19,348 bases of DNA. It comes from Cyclobacteriaceae bacterium (lineage in GTDB: Bacteria > Bacteroidota > Bacteroidia > Cytophagales > Cyclobacteriaceae). The number at the start of each line of letters is the position of its first letter. Position 1 is the first letter of the stretch. A program made the translations under genes and the position numbers. Below, piece after piece: positions 8,275-15,380 of this stretch. The notes under the pieces are model-generated. The model was given only the letters and a program-made list of their open reading frames with translations. It was not told the DNA's origin and did not search any database. Location of the stretch: the NCBI GenBank assembly GCA_025358195.1, contig JANYKP010000575.1, forward strand, positions 1-19,348, given 5' to 3'.

Positions 8275-9577
8275 ATTGTACGGATTATTTCTTGGCATCG
8301 TTTCTTTTTTCAATTCTCCGGCGCAAGACATAAAGTTAGACGAGGTGGTCCAGCTTGCCCTGCAGAAGAATTACGATGTACGTGTCTTGCAGAAAACATC
8401 AGCGTTGGCCAACAACGACAACCGGTTCGCGTTCGGCGCTTTTTTTCCACTGATAAACGCGAACGGCAGTTACCTTAAAAACAATAATGATTCGCGTATC
8501 GTAACGTTTGCGGATGTAGAGACCATACGTGAGGGTGCGAAATCCACGCTAACCAACGGAACGGTACAGTTGGTATGGACGCTCTTTGATGGCACCAAAA
8601 TGTTTGCAACACGAAAACGCATTGAAGAGTTGGCTATACTGGGAGAAGCAAACGTCCGCAACCAGATGATAAATACTACGGCTTCCGTGATCAACACCTA
8701 TTTTAATATTGTACGACAAAAACAACAGCTAAAAGCAACCCAGGAATTAATGGCGGTGAGCGAAGAGCGCGTGAAGCTGGCCGAAAAAAAATTGCAGGTT
8801 GGTACCGGCGGAAAACCAGAACTGCTCCAGGCTAAAGTGGATCTTAATGCCCAACGAACCGCAATTTTACAACAGCAAACAGTCATACAGCAACTAAAAG
8901 ATCAATTGAATGGCTTATTGGGAATGGCTCTGCCAGACATCTACGAGGTGGGCGATACTATACCGATCAATCTTTCTTTAACGATGGACGAAATTATTTC
9001 TGGGATCGAAAATACAAACCAAGCATTGGTCGTTGCAAAAAAAAATATCGATGTCGCCAATCTCGTCCTCCGCGAAAATCGCGCGAGCCGGTCGCCCGTC
9101 CTCAGTTTTGTCTCAAATTATAACTTTGGCCAGACGGAAAATGAATTGCAGACGAGTCCGTTCGCATTAAAATTTAATAGAAATAGGGGCTACAATTATG
9201 GACTTAGTGTTTCTGTTCCGATCATAAACGCCATGAACGTCAATCGACTTATCAGTCAATCCAAAATAAATATTGATCGTCAAAAACTTGTTTATGAACA
9301 ACAACTAACGCTGGCGATCGTAGGTGTTCGAAATGCATATGTCAATTATGACAACACCAAAAGGCAGTTACTGATTGAAGAAGAAAATATTCTGCTGGCT
9401 AAAGAAAATTTAATGATCGCCCTGGAAAGTTTCAAAAGAGGAATCACAACGTTTATCGAATTGCGCACAGCACAACAAAGTCTTGCCGATGCCTATAACA
9501 GACTTATCGCCGCACGCTACAATGCAAAATTGTCCGAAACGGAACTCCTTCGGCTGAAAGGCGGACTGCTGAATTGA
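8264..9577 (+). CDS. TolC-family outer-membrane efflux protein
   Basis: This 437-residue outer-membrane factor is the exit duct of the tripartite pump. The start chosen is the ATG at 8264, which gives a clean signal peptide (KLRLYGLFLGIVSFF, cleavage after SPAQ) followed by IKLDEVVQLALQKNYDVRVL, the classical opening of the family. The frame is open a further 49 codons upstream, but that stretch lies inside the pump gene and reads as nonsense. Two OEP repeats are visible: one around VGTGGKPELLQAKVDL, the other near the end around FKRGITTFIELRTAQQSL. Both are long amphipathic helices. Trimers of such proteins form a beta-barrel plus alpha-helical tunnel. The 11-base overlap with the pump supports co-translation. 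No hairpin with a T-run is seen after the stop. Confidence 0.93.
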   Translation: MKLRLYGLFLGIVSFFNSPAQDIKLDEVVQLALQKNYDVRVLQKTSALANNDNRFAFGAFFPLINANGSYLKNNNDSRIVTFADVETIREGAKSTLTNGTVQLVWTLFDGTKMFATRKRIEELAILGEANVRNQMINTTASVINTYFNIVRQKQQLKATQELMAVSEERVKLAEKKLQVGTGGKPELLQAKVDLNAQRTAILQQQTVIQQLKDQLNGLLGMALPDIYEVGDTIPINLSLTMDEIISGIENTNQALVVAKKNIDVANLVLRENRASRSPVLSFVSNYNFGQTENELQTSPFALKFNRNRGYNYGLSVSVPIINAMNVNRLISQSKINIDRQKLVYEQQLTLAIVGVRNAYVNYDNTKRQLLIEEENILLAKENLMIALESFKRGITTFIELRTAQQSLADAYNRLIAARYNAKLSETELLRLKGGLLN

Positions 9578-9670
9578 TTCCTTTCGTCTCATTCCGTTCT
9601 GGCCTGAATTCTTTTTTATTTGAGTCGAAAGTCTGAATTTAGCCGTTTAACGTATTCCTCCTTGATTCCT

Positions 9671-10540
9671 TTGCTAAAAATCCATCCGGAAGGGCCGACT
9701 TTTTCACGCATCATTGCCGGTGCCTGGCGCTGGCATACTGTTTCACCGGATGTAGTTGAACGCTTGATCCACGCAGCACTTGATCAGGGCATCACCACCT
9801 TTGACCATGCTGATATTTATGGGGATCATAGCAACGAAGAGATTTTCGGAAATGTCCTCCGGAAAAATCCATCGCTTCGTGAGAAGATGGAATTAGTTTC
9901 GAAGTGTGGAATTAAGTTCCCCTCATCCCGGCGCCCCGCTACCTGGGTAAAACACTATGACACTTCCAAAGAGCATATCATCTGGTCGGCGGAGAATTCA
10001 TTGAAGATGCTGGGAACGGACCGGCTGGAGTTGCTGCTGATTCACCGTCCAGATCCGCTGCTGGATCCGCATGCGGTTGCCGAGTCCTTCAGCCACCTTA
10101 AGAAGCAAGGCAAGGTTTTACACTTTGGTGTTTCGAATTTTACCCCTTCGCAATTCCGGATGTTGCAGCATCACCTTCCATTTCCGCTGGTTACCAACCA
10201 GATTGAAATTTCACTTTCCCGAATTGACCCGCTGTTTAATGGCGACCTGGATATGCTGATGGAGTTTCATGCCTCCCCGATGGCCTGGTCGCCCTTGGGT
10301 GGTGGAAAATCTATTGCGGCTGATGAGCGTTCTGTATTTAACAAAGCGGTCAAGTACAATGCATCCTATGCTCAATTGGCTTTGGCCTGGCTGATGAAAC
10401 ACCCCGCTAACATGTTTCCCATCATCGGCACAACCAAACCCGAGCGGATCATCGAAGCAGCACGTTCGCTTGATATAAAACTCGATCGCCAGGATTGGTT
10501 TGAAATGCTGAAATGGGTGATGGGGAAAGAGGTTGCCTAA
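9671..10540 (+). CDS. Aldo/keto reductase, YdhF-like, with non-ATG start
   Basis: This NAD(P)H-dependent oxidoreductase closely resembles E. coli YdhF along its length: GPTFSRIIAGAWRW near the start, TTFDHADIYG with the catalytic Asp and Tyr, then KMELVSKCGI with the active-site Lys, LELLLIHRPDPL with the catalytic His, FGVSNFTPSQF, TNQIEIS and PIIGTTKPERI for cofactor binding. The fold is a TIM barrel and the likely location is the cytoplasm. No in-frame ATG exists between the upstream stop (TGA at 9605-9607) and the conserved domain. The candidate TTG codons are 9620, 9662 and 9671. I chose 9671 (LKIHPEGPTFSR) because it aligns with the YdhF N-terminus and gives 289 residues, near the family's length. 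The other two would add 3 or 17 residues. The physiological substrate is unknown. It is transcribed in the same direction as the efflux operon 93 bases upstream. Confidence 0.88.
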   Translation: MLKIHPEGPTFSRIIAGAWRWHTVSPDVVERLIHAALDQGITTFDHADIYGDHSNEEIFGNVLRKNPSLREKMELVSKCGIKFPSSRRPATWVKHYDTSKEHIIWSAENSLKMLGTDRLELLLIHRPDPLLDPHAVAESFSHLKKQGKVLHFGVSNFTPSQFRMLQHHLPFPLVTNQIEISLSRIDPLFNGDLDMLMEFHASPMAWSPLGGGKSIAADERSVFNKAVKYNASYAQLALAWLMKHPANMFPIIGTTKPERIIEAARSLDIKLDRQDWFEMLKWVMGKEVA

Positions 10541-10551
10541 GCATGCATTCT

Positions 10552-10696
10552 CTCTGTGCATCTCCGTGTGCATTCCTCGGTGCATCTCTGTGTTAAAAAA
10601 TTCCTCAGTCAAATACTTGGAGTATCGCTGTCGAATGGGTGTCGAATTCTTGTAACACAGAGGGCCACGGAGGAATGCAAACAAAGGAGCACAGAG
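10552..10696. repeat. Imperfect 44-nt inverted repeat built of CTCTGTG/CTCCGTG words
   Basis: The left arm (10552-10595) and right arm (10653-10696) are reverse complements at about 35 of 44 positions without gaps, separated by 57 bases. The left arm consists of short related words: CTCTGTG at 10552, CTCCGTG at 10562, CCTCGGTG at 10575 and CTCTGTG at 10586. The right arm has the complementary CACAGAG/CACGGAG forms. It fills the convergent space between the aldo/keto reductase and the small secreted protein. In RNA it would form a long hairpin from either strand and could stop or protect both transcripts. That role is inferred. Confidence 0.75.
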
Positions 10697-10718
10697 GGGC
10701 TTCGGCTCGACAAGAATT
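10645..10718. repeat. Nested perfect 9-bp inverted repeat AATTCTTGT/ACAAGAATT
   Basis: AATTCTTGT at 10645-10653 is matched exactly by ACAAGAATT at 10710-10718. The pair brackets the right arm of the 44-nt inverted repeat and would compete with its folding. Between them, at 10698-10707, lies a small GGGCTTCGGCT motif that can form a UUCG-capped stem. Confidence 0.45.
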
Positions 10719-10726
10719 ACTGCAAT

Positions 10727-10744
10727 AGGCTTGCTGTCAAGCCT
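10727..10744. terminator. Short perfect hairpin (AGGCTTG-CTGT-CAAGCCT), possible terminator
   Basis: A 7-bp perfect stem with a 4-base loop lies in the convergent spacer. It has no immediate T-run on either strand (on the + strand TATAATTAAAAAATTG follows after about 17 bases), so intrinsic termination is doubtful. It may instead stabilise mRNA 3' ends. Confidence 0.25.
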
Positions 10745-10788
10745 GCTGAACTGAGAAAACTATAATTAAAAAATTGATGGAAAAAAGC

Positions 10789-11133
10789 CTACTGCGGATC
10801 AATCAAATCAGACATCTTAAACTTTTGAAACATATAATAAAGAAAATTGAAGGAAAGGGCATCCTCTTCTTCTTTTTCCTTACGACTGTTTTTGTGAGTA
10901 TCCTGTTTCAAAACTTTTGCGGGTACGATAGGCGTCGCGCGCGATGAATCTCTTACGATTGATAAATGGCTGGGATGATCATAGATCAAAGTCTTATCTT
11001 CGTCAAGGTTAAGTTCGCGGTGAGTGGGATCCTGAATTTCACGCAATGGTAACTCATCTTGTGCCTGGACTGTAAGTGCCAACAAGAAAGTTGCTGCAGC
11101 AGCGAACAAAAGATGGGAAACCTTTACTTTCAT
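10789..11133 (-). CDS. Small secreted protein of unknown function
   Basis: I do not recognise this 114-residue protein. The start chosen is the ATG at 11133, which directly precedes a signal peptide (basic KVKVSH, then a hydrophobic Ala/Leu run, cleavage after VQAQ). An upstream in-frame ATG at 11157 would add eight residues that spoil the signal. The mature part, about 89 residues, has no cysteine and no membrane segment. It has an acidic Leu/Asp/Glu-rich first half (LREIQDPTHRELNLDEDKTL), a Lys/Glu-rich linker, and a distinct aromatic C-terminal motif, LSFNFLYYMFQKFKMSDLID. The hydrophobic signal and the ordered tail make it look like a real gene. It is convergent with the aldo/keto reductase and divergent from csaA, with 59 bases between the two start codons. 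Periplasmic or outer-membrane-associated location is inferred from the signal alone. Confidence 0.72.
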   Translation of the reverse strand: MKVKVSHLLFAAAATFLLALTVQAQDELPLREIQDPTHRELNLDEDKTLIYDHPSHLSIVRDSSRATPIVPAKVLKQDTHKNSRKEKEEEDALSFNFLYYMFQKFKMSDLIDPQ

Positions 11134-11170
11134 GCTTTCCCGGTTGTGCCGGAACATTAAAAAGGGATTC

Positions 11171-11188
11171 GAAAGTTATAAAAATTTG
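11171..11188. promoter_or_regulatory. Back-to-back candidate -7 elements for divergent genes
   Basis: In the 59-base spacer, the + strand AAAATTTG (11181-11188) and - strand TAACTTTC (11178-11171) each match TAnnTTTG with one mismatch. The first would start csaA transcripts at or next to its ATG (11193). The second would give the small secreted protein a leader of about 30 bases. No convincing -33 elements were found, so this is tentative. Confidence 0.25.
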
Positions 11189-11192
11189 TCAA

Positions 11193-11525
11193 ATGATCAC
11201 ATGGGAAGACTTTAACAAAGTAGATATCCGGGCGGGAACCATCCTGAGGGCAGAACCCTTCCCAGAGGCCAAAAAATCGGCTTTTAAGCTGTGGATTGAT
11301 CTGGGACCAGATCTGGGCACAAAAAAATCAAGTGTTCAGATCACCCATCATTATCAACTGGAGGATCTCCCCGGGCGCCAGGTGGCCTGCGTGGTAAACT
11401 TTCCACCCAAGCAAATTGCGACCTTTCTATCAGAAGTCTTGGTGACTGGGTTCCCGGATGCAGACGGAAAAGTGGTATTGACTTCGATCGACAAAACGGT
11501 GCCGAATGGAGCGCGGCTTTTTTAG
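11193..11525 (+). CDS. csaA: CsaA-like tRNA-binding-domain chaperone
   Basis: This 110-residue protein has the same length and motif order as Bacillus CsaA. The order is DFNKVDIRAGTI near the N-terminus, then KKSSVQITHHY (44-54), VVNFPPKQIATFLSEVLVTG (67-86) and a VPNGARLF end. It is a single OB fold related to the tRNA-binding domain of MetRS/TyrRS beta chains. CsaA proteins are dimeric, bind unfolded or exported peptides, and have been linked to Sec-dependent export; the exact role in Bacteroidota is less certain. The start is the ATG at 11193, which fits the family exactly. The frame is open 39 codons further upstream, but that part lies antisense to the neighbouring gene. The stop codon's last base is the first base of the heptamer array that separates it from murF-alr. 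Confidence 0.9.
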   Translation: MITWEDFNKVDIRAGTILRAEPFPEAKKSAFKLWIDLGPDLGTKKSSVQITHHYQLEDLPGRQVACVVNFPPKQIATFLSEVLVTGFPDADGKVVLTSIDKTVPNGARLF

Positions 11526-11587
11526 TAATCGGTAATCGGTGATCAGGTAATCAGTAACCGGTAATCGGTTTGGGTTGACTGATTACC
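11525..11587 (+). repeat. GTAATCG heptamer array
   Basis: About six consecutive units of a seven-base word (consensus GTAATCG; variants GTAATCA, GTAACCG and an eight-base GTGATCAG) run from the csaA stop to about 11567. A spacer then leads to an inverted GATTACC at 11581-11587. The inverted copy can pair with any of the direct units, giving alternative hairpins. It lies between two genes of the same direction, 28 bases before the murF-alr start. The reverse-complement word also occurs at 60-77. Confidence 0.7.
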
Positions 11588-11614
11588 AAAAATAGATTAT
11601 GGCAAAATACCAGG

Positions 11615-14044
11615 ATGCGTTTTAAAGAACTAGCTGCCATCTGCCAAGGGGACCCTCTTCAATTTTCTGAAGACAGGCCCATTCAAACGTTGTTAATCGA
11701 CAGTCGCAAGGCCGTGGTCAGCGAAGGCTCAATCTTCTTTGCGATGAAAGGAGAACGACACGACGGTCATCTTTTTTTAAAAGAACTATATCATTACGGA
11801 TTGCGTCAATTTGTGGTTGAAAATAAAATCAATGAAGCTTCCTTTCCAGGTGCGAATATTTTAAAAGTTCATTCGTCAATGGATGCACTGCAGGCGATTG
11901 CCCGCCATCATCGAAATCAGTTCGAACTGCCCATCGTAGGTATTACGGGCAGTAATGGAAAAACCATTATTAAAGAATGGTTATTTCAGGTGCTATCCCA
12001 TCATCTTCAAATCATAAAAAATCCAGGAAGCTATAATTCACAGGTAGGGGTACCCTTGTCTGTATGGCAGATACAAGGCCATCATGAGCTAGGAATTTTT
12101 GAGGCTGGAATTTCAAAGCCTGGTGAAATGGAGAAACTTCAGGCCGTCATAAAGCCTACGCTTGGAATTTTCGCGAATCTTGGGAGTGCTCACGATGAGG
12201 GGTTTGCTACCCGTCAGGAAAAGGTGGAAGAGAAATTAAAACTCTTTTCAGGTTGCGAGAAAGTGATTTATTGTAAAGATCACGAACTGATTCACACAAC
12301 GGCTCTCGGAAAAAAAATTCTTTCTTTTACCTGGAGCCTTCGTTCAGAAGCCGATGTCATCATCAGACCTTTGAATTCCGGAGGCTTTCAAGTAACACAT
12401 AAAGGAGAAGCCTTTATCCTTCGACTCCCTTTTCGGGATGTTGCCTCCCAGGAGAACGCCTTTCATGTTATGTCGTACATGCTGCTGCGGGGATATAAGT
12501 CCTCGATCATTGTGGAGCGCCTGCAAACATTGAGGTCGGTGCCGATGCGACTGGAGATAAAACAAGGCATTAATCGTTGCGTTATCATTGATGATTCCTA
12601 TAACAATGACCTGGCGGGTCTGCACATCAGCCTTGACTTTCTTAAAAGCCAACAGAAAGCGAAGAAGTCATTAATTCTTTCTGATGTTCTGCAATCCGGA
12701 CTCTCAGCCAAGGCATTGATGGAGAAATTGAAACAACTGGTCGAATCGGGAAATGTTAATAAAATGATTGGCATAGGTCCCGTACTACGGGCACACGCGC
12801 AACTCTTTCCCGGGGGAAACTTTTATAATTCTACCGAAGCATTCCTGGAGGCTTTCAAACCGGATACATTTGCAGACGAAGTGGTCCTCGTCAAAGGAGC
12901 CCGACCTTTTCAATTTGAAAAAATTGTGCAACGGCTGGAGCGTAAAGTACACGGCACGGTAATGGAAGTTGATTTAAGTGCGATGGTGCAAAACCTCAAC
13001 TATTTCAAATCGAAAATCAACCCGGGCACCAAGTTAATGGCGATGGTGAAGGCGTTCGCGTACGGCAGCGGCAGTGAAGAGGTCGCCAATCTATTGCAAT
13101 ACCATCGAATCGACTACCTCGGCGTCGCGTATGCTGATGAGGGCATTGAGCTTCGCAAAAACAACATCTCGCTGCCCATCATGGTGATGAATCCTTCGGA
13201 AGAGAGCTTTGCTTCTTTGCTTGAATACCGGATGGAACCGGAGCTATACAACATGCGAATCTTACGAGGGCTCATCGACTTTCTGAATGGTCGATCGTGC
13301 ACAATTCACCTCAAGATGGACACTGGTATGCACCGCCTGGGGTTCGAAGAGTCAGAACTTGAAAACGTGACACAACTTCTTCTGCCACGGAAAAATATCA
13401 CCGTAGCTTCTGTTTTCTCACACCTATCGGGAGCTGATGAAAAATTGCATGATGATTTTTCGAAAGATCAGGCAACGAAATTTGTGCGAATGGCCGACCG
13501 ATTGGAAAATGGGTTGGGCGGTAAACCCCTTCGTCATCTGTTAAACTCACCGGGGATTCTCCGCTTACCGCAATATCAGTTTGATATGGTGCGGCTGGGT
13601 ATTGGTTTGTATGGTGTTGATCCCACAGAAGAAGGCAATGCAAACCTTAAGCCGGTGGTCACACTTAAAACAGTGATCTCGCAAATTAAAACCATCAAGG
13701 CAGGTGACACGATCGGTTACGGGCGAAAAGGCAGCGCAAAAAAAGACATGAGCCTGGCTACACTTGCGATTGGCTATGCCGACGGCTTCAGCAGAAGTTT
13801 CAGCCAGGGAAAGGGACGTGTTTTGATTAATGGGCAGCGCGCGCCTGTGGTCGGAAATGTATGCATGGACATGACGATGGTAGACATCACTGGCATTGTG
13901 GCGAGCGAAGGGGATGAAGTGATTGTTTTTGGCCCCACGCTCCCGATACGTGAAGTTGCCAAATGGATCGATACGATCCCCTATGAATTATTAACGAGTA
14001 CAAGTGAACGGGTAAAGCGCGTGTTCTATGCCGAATCTCTTTAG
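11615..14044 (+). CDS. murF-alr: Bifunctional MurF (UDP-MurNAc-tripeptide:D-Ala-D-Ala ligase) / alanine racemase
   Basis: This 809-residue fusion combines two cytoplasmic peptidoglycan-precursor enzymes. Residues 1-445 are MurF: N-terminal substrate-binding part, ATP-binding loop GITGSNGKT (109-117), NPGSYNSQVGVP (136-147), EAGISKPGEM (163-172), and IIDDSYNNDL (324-333) in place of the usual DDAYNANP. It adds D-Ala-D-Ala to the UDP-MurNAc tripeptide. Residues 446-809 are a fold-type III alanine racemase. PLP-binding Lys479 sits in MVKAFAYGSG, catalytic Tyr702 in GYGRKGS, and the conserved GYADG is at 720-724, exactly 19 residues after Tyr702 as in the Geobacillus enzyme. VCMDM at 749-753 is also conserved. 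All key residues of both halves are present, so both should be active. The racemase makes D-Ala, the substrate of Ddl, whose product MurF uses. This fusion is known in Bacteroidota. The ATG at 11615 follows CCAGG. Confidence 0.96.
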   Translation: MRFKELAAICQGDPLQFSEDRPIQTLLIDSRKAVVSEGSIFFAMKGERHDGHLFLKELYHYGLRQFVVENKINEASFPGANILKVHSSMDALQAIARHHRNQFELPIVGITGSNGKTIIKEWLFQVLSHHLQIIKNPGSYNSQVGVPLSVWQIQGHHELGIFEAGISKPGEMEKLQAVIKPTLGIFANLGSAHDEGFATRQEKVEEKLKLFSGCEKVIYCKDHELIHTTALGKKILSFTWSLRSEADVIIRPLNSGGFQVTHKGEAFILRLPFRDVASQENAFHVMSYMLLRGYKSSIIVERLQTLRSVPMRLEIKQGINRCVIIDDSYNNDLAGLHISLDFLKSQQKAKKSLILSDVLQSGLSAKALMEKLKQLVESGNVNKMIGIGPVLRAHAQLFPGGNFYNSTEAFLEAFKPDTFADEVVLVKGARPFQFEKIVQRLERKVHGTVMEVDLSAMVQNLNYFKSKINPGTKLMAMVKAFAYGSGSEEVANLLQYHRIDYLGVAYADEGIELRKNNISLPIMVMNPSEESFASLLEYRMEPELYNMRILRGLIDFLNGRSCTIHLKMDTGMHRLGFEESELENVTQLLLPRKNITVASVFSHLSGADEKLHDDFSKDQATKFVRMADRLENGLGGKPLRHLLNSPGILRLPQYQFDMVRLGIGLYGVDPTEEGNANLKPVVTLKTVISQIKTIKAGDTIGYGRKGSAKKDMSLATLAIGYADGFSRSFSQGKGRVLINGQRAPVVGNVCMDMTMVDITGIVASEGDEVIVFGPTLPIREVAKWIDTIPYELLTSTSERVKRVFYAESL

Positions 14045-14053
14045 ATACTACTT

Positions 14054-14086
14054 CCCCTCTCCCCCGGAGAAGGGCCAGGGGTGAGG
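14054..14086. repeat. CCCCTCTCC...GGGGTGAGG intergenic element
   Basis: A GC-rich, strand-asymmetric motif lies nine bases after the murF-alr stop in an otherwise AT-leaning region. CTCTCC at 14056-14062 can pair with GGAGAAG around 14066-14072, and the flanking CCCCTC can pair with GGGGTGAGG. It sits in the 63-base convergent gap before rluD and could form a hairpin on both strands. From memory, closely similar CCCCTCTCC/GGGGTGAGG elements are scattered in many bacterial genomes, with no known function. Confidence 0.6.
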
Positions 14087-14107
14087 CCTTCAATTCGTAA
14101 TCAATAA

Positions 14108-15142
14108 TCAATTGTACTTCACATAATGGTCCCACTTCTCCATTACTTCCTTAAAATCATTCGGAAGTTCTGAATCAAAGTGTTGGAATTTTTTAGTTGC
14201 AGGATGAACAAAGCCCAGAGTTTTAGCATGCAGTGCCTGACGCGGAATGATCTTAAAACAATTTTCAACGAACTGACGGTACTTAGAGAAGGTAGTCCCC
14301 TTCAGCACCTGATCCCCGCCATACATGGCATCGTTAAAAACCGGATGTCCGAGATATTTCATGTGCGCACGGATCTGGTGTGTGCGGCCCGTTTCAAGTT
14401 TACATTCCACTAACGAAACATAGCGCAACGATCTTAAAATTTTGTAATGGGTAATGGCGGTACGGCCGTGATCACCTTCCGGGAAGGCGGTAGTAACCCT
14501 GCGATCTTTTAAGCTTCTGCCAACATTTATGTTAATGGTCCCGGAGGCTAACGAGGGCTCTCCCCAAACCAAGGCCCAGTAGGTGCGCTCAATGGTATGA
14601 TCAAAAAACTGTTTGGCGAGCTGCGTAAGTGCCAATTCTGTTTTCGCGATAACCAACAATCCCGATGTGTCCTTGTCAATCCGGTGCACGAGCCCGGGTC
14701 TTCCCGTATTGCCTGGCATCTCCGGCAAATTCTGAAAGTGATAGGCCAACGCGTTGACTAAGGTGCCGGTCCAGTTTTGAAAGGCTGGGTGCACCACCAT
14801 ACCGGCCGCCTTATTTACGATCAGCAAATGTTCATCTTCGAAAATAATTTCCAGGGGAATATTTTCAGGTTTTACATCCGTATCCCGCGGTGGCTCTGGA
14901 AATGAAACTGTGATTACATCACCTGGATGAATCTTATGGTTTGGTTTGATCGGTTTCTCGTTGACTTTGACAAAACCATCGTGGATGCCATTTTGAATTT
15001 TTGTCCGCGTAACGTTTGACAGACGATCCATCAGGAACTTATCAATCCTCACCAGGCTTTGGCCGTCATCCACCACAATACGATGGTGTTCAAACAGTTC
15101 ATCGTCCTCCCGATCCTCCGGATCAATATCTTCATTTTTCAC
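14108..15142 (-). CDS. RluA/RluD-family 23S rRNA pseudouridine synthase
   Basis: This 344-residue enzyme isomerises uridines in RNA; RluD members act on helix 69 of 23S rRNA. An N-terminal S4 RNA-binding domain covers about 32-85 (RIDKFLMDRL...FVKVNEKPIKPNHKI...GDVITV). The catalytic domain follows with IVNKAAGMVVHP, the signature HRIDKDTSGLLVIAK (153-167) containing catalytic Asp156, ERTYWALVWG, and GRTHQIRAHMKYLGHPVFND (252-271). The presence of the S4 domain and the length favour RluD over RluA or RluC. The start is a GTG at 15142; no in-frame ATG occurs before residue 38, inside the S4 domain. A near-perfect promoter box lies only five bases upstream. The gene is convergent with murF-alr and divergent from the lipoprotein gene. 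Confidence 0.94.
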   Translation of the reverse strand: MKNEDIDPEDREDDELFEHHRIVVDDGQSLVRIDKFLMDRLSNVTRTKIQNGIHDGFVKVNEKPIKPNHKIHPGDVITVSFPEPPRDTDVKPENIPLEIIFEDEHLLIVNKAAGMVVHPAFQNWTGTLVNALAYHFQNLPEMPGNTGRPGLVHRIDKDTSGLLVIAKTELALTQLAKQFFDHTIERTYWALVWGEPSLASGTININVGRSLKDRRVTTAFPEGDHGRTAITHYKILRSLRYVSLVECKLETGRTHQIRAHMKYLGHPVFNDAMYGGDQVLKGTTFSKYRQFVENCFKIIPRQALHAKTLGFVHPATKKFQHFDSELPNDFKEVMEKWDHYVKYN

Positions 15143-15146
15143 GGGG

Positions 15147-15154
15147 CAAAAGTA
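15147..15154 (-). promoter_or_regulatory. -7 promoter element immediately upstream of the pseudouridine synthase
   Basis: On the - strand TACTTTTG is an exact match to TAnnTTTG and is followed by CCCC and then the GTG start codon. In Bacteroidota this box is centred about seven bases before the transcription start. Transcription would therefore start at or next to the GTG, giving a leaderless or near-leaderless mRNA. No clear -33 TTTG is visible in the AT-rich upstream sequence. Confidence 0.5.
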
Positions 15155-15280
15155 GGAAGAAGTAAGAAGAAAGAATTTTAAATAATAATAAATTCCCTTC
15201 TGTTAATTACAATGAGGAGAGAGAACCTGGCAAACAGATTCATGCCAAGGAGAGCGCGACGCTTGAACAGCAATAAAAGA

Positions 15281-15319
15281 CTTTGCGTTTCTTTGCGTAA
15301 TTACCTTAGCGGCTTTGCG
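15281..15319. repeat. CTTTGCG/CCTTAGCG word array
   Basis: Four related words are arranged as CTTTGCG (15281), CTTTGCG (15291), CCTTAGCG (15304) and CTTTGCG (15313), separated by 3, 6 and 1 bases. The plan is nearly the same as that of the left arm at 10552-10592 (7-3-7-6-8-3-7), although the words differ. No inverted partner was found nearby. It lies in the 250-base divergent spacer between the pseudouridine synthase and the lipoprotein gene; the rest of that spacer shows no gene. Confidence 0.6.
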
Positions 15320-15380
15320 CGACATGCATGTTCTTGTACCAATCCTAAAGAATTTCGTTAGGAAAATATTCTTCAAAAAT

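Noticed and set aside
10211..10684. 157-codon open frame on the - strand overlapping the aldo/keto reductase
   Set aside because: Its N-terminal half is read from the inverted repeat (HRGMHTEMHRE comes from the repeated words) and the rest is antisense to a conserved enzyme.
11615..14044. MurF-Alr fusion as a novel arrangement
   Set aside because: This fusion is already known in Bacteroidota and both halves have all expected catalytic residues.
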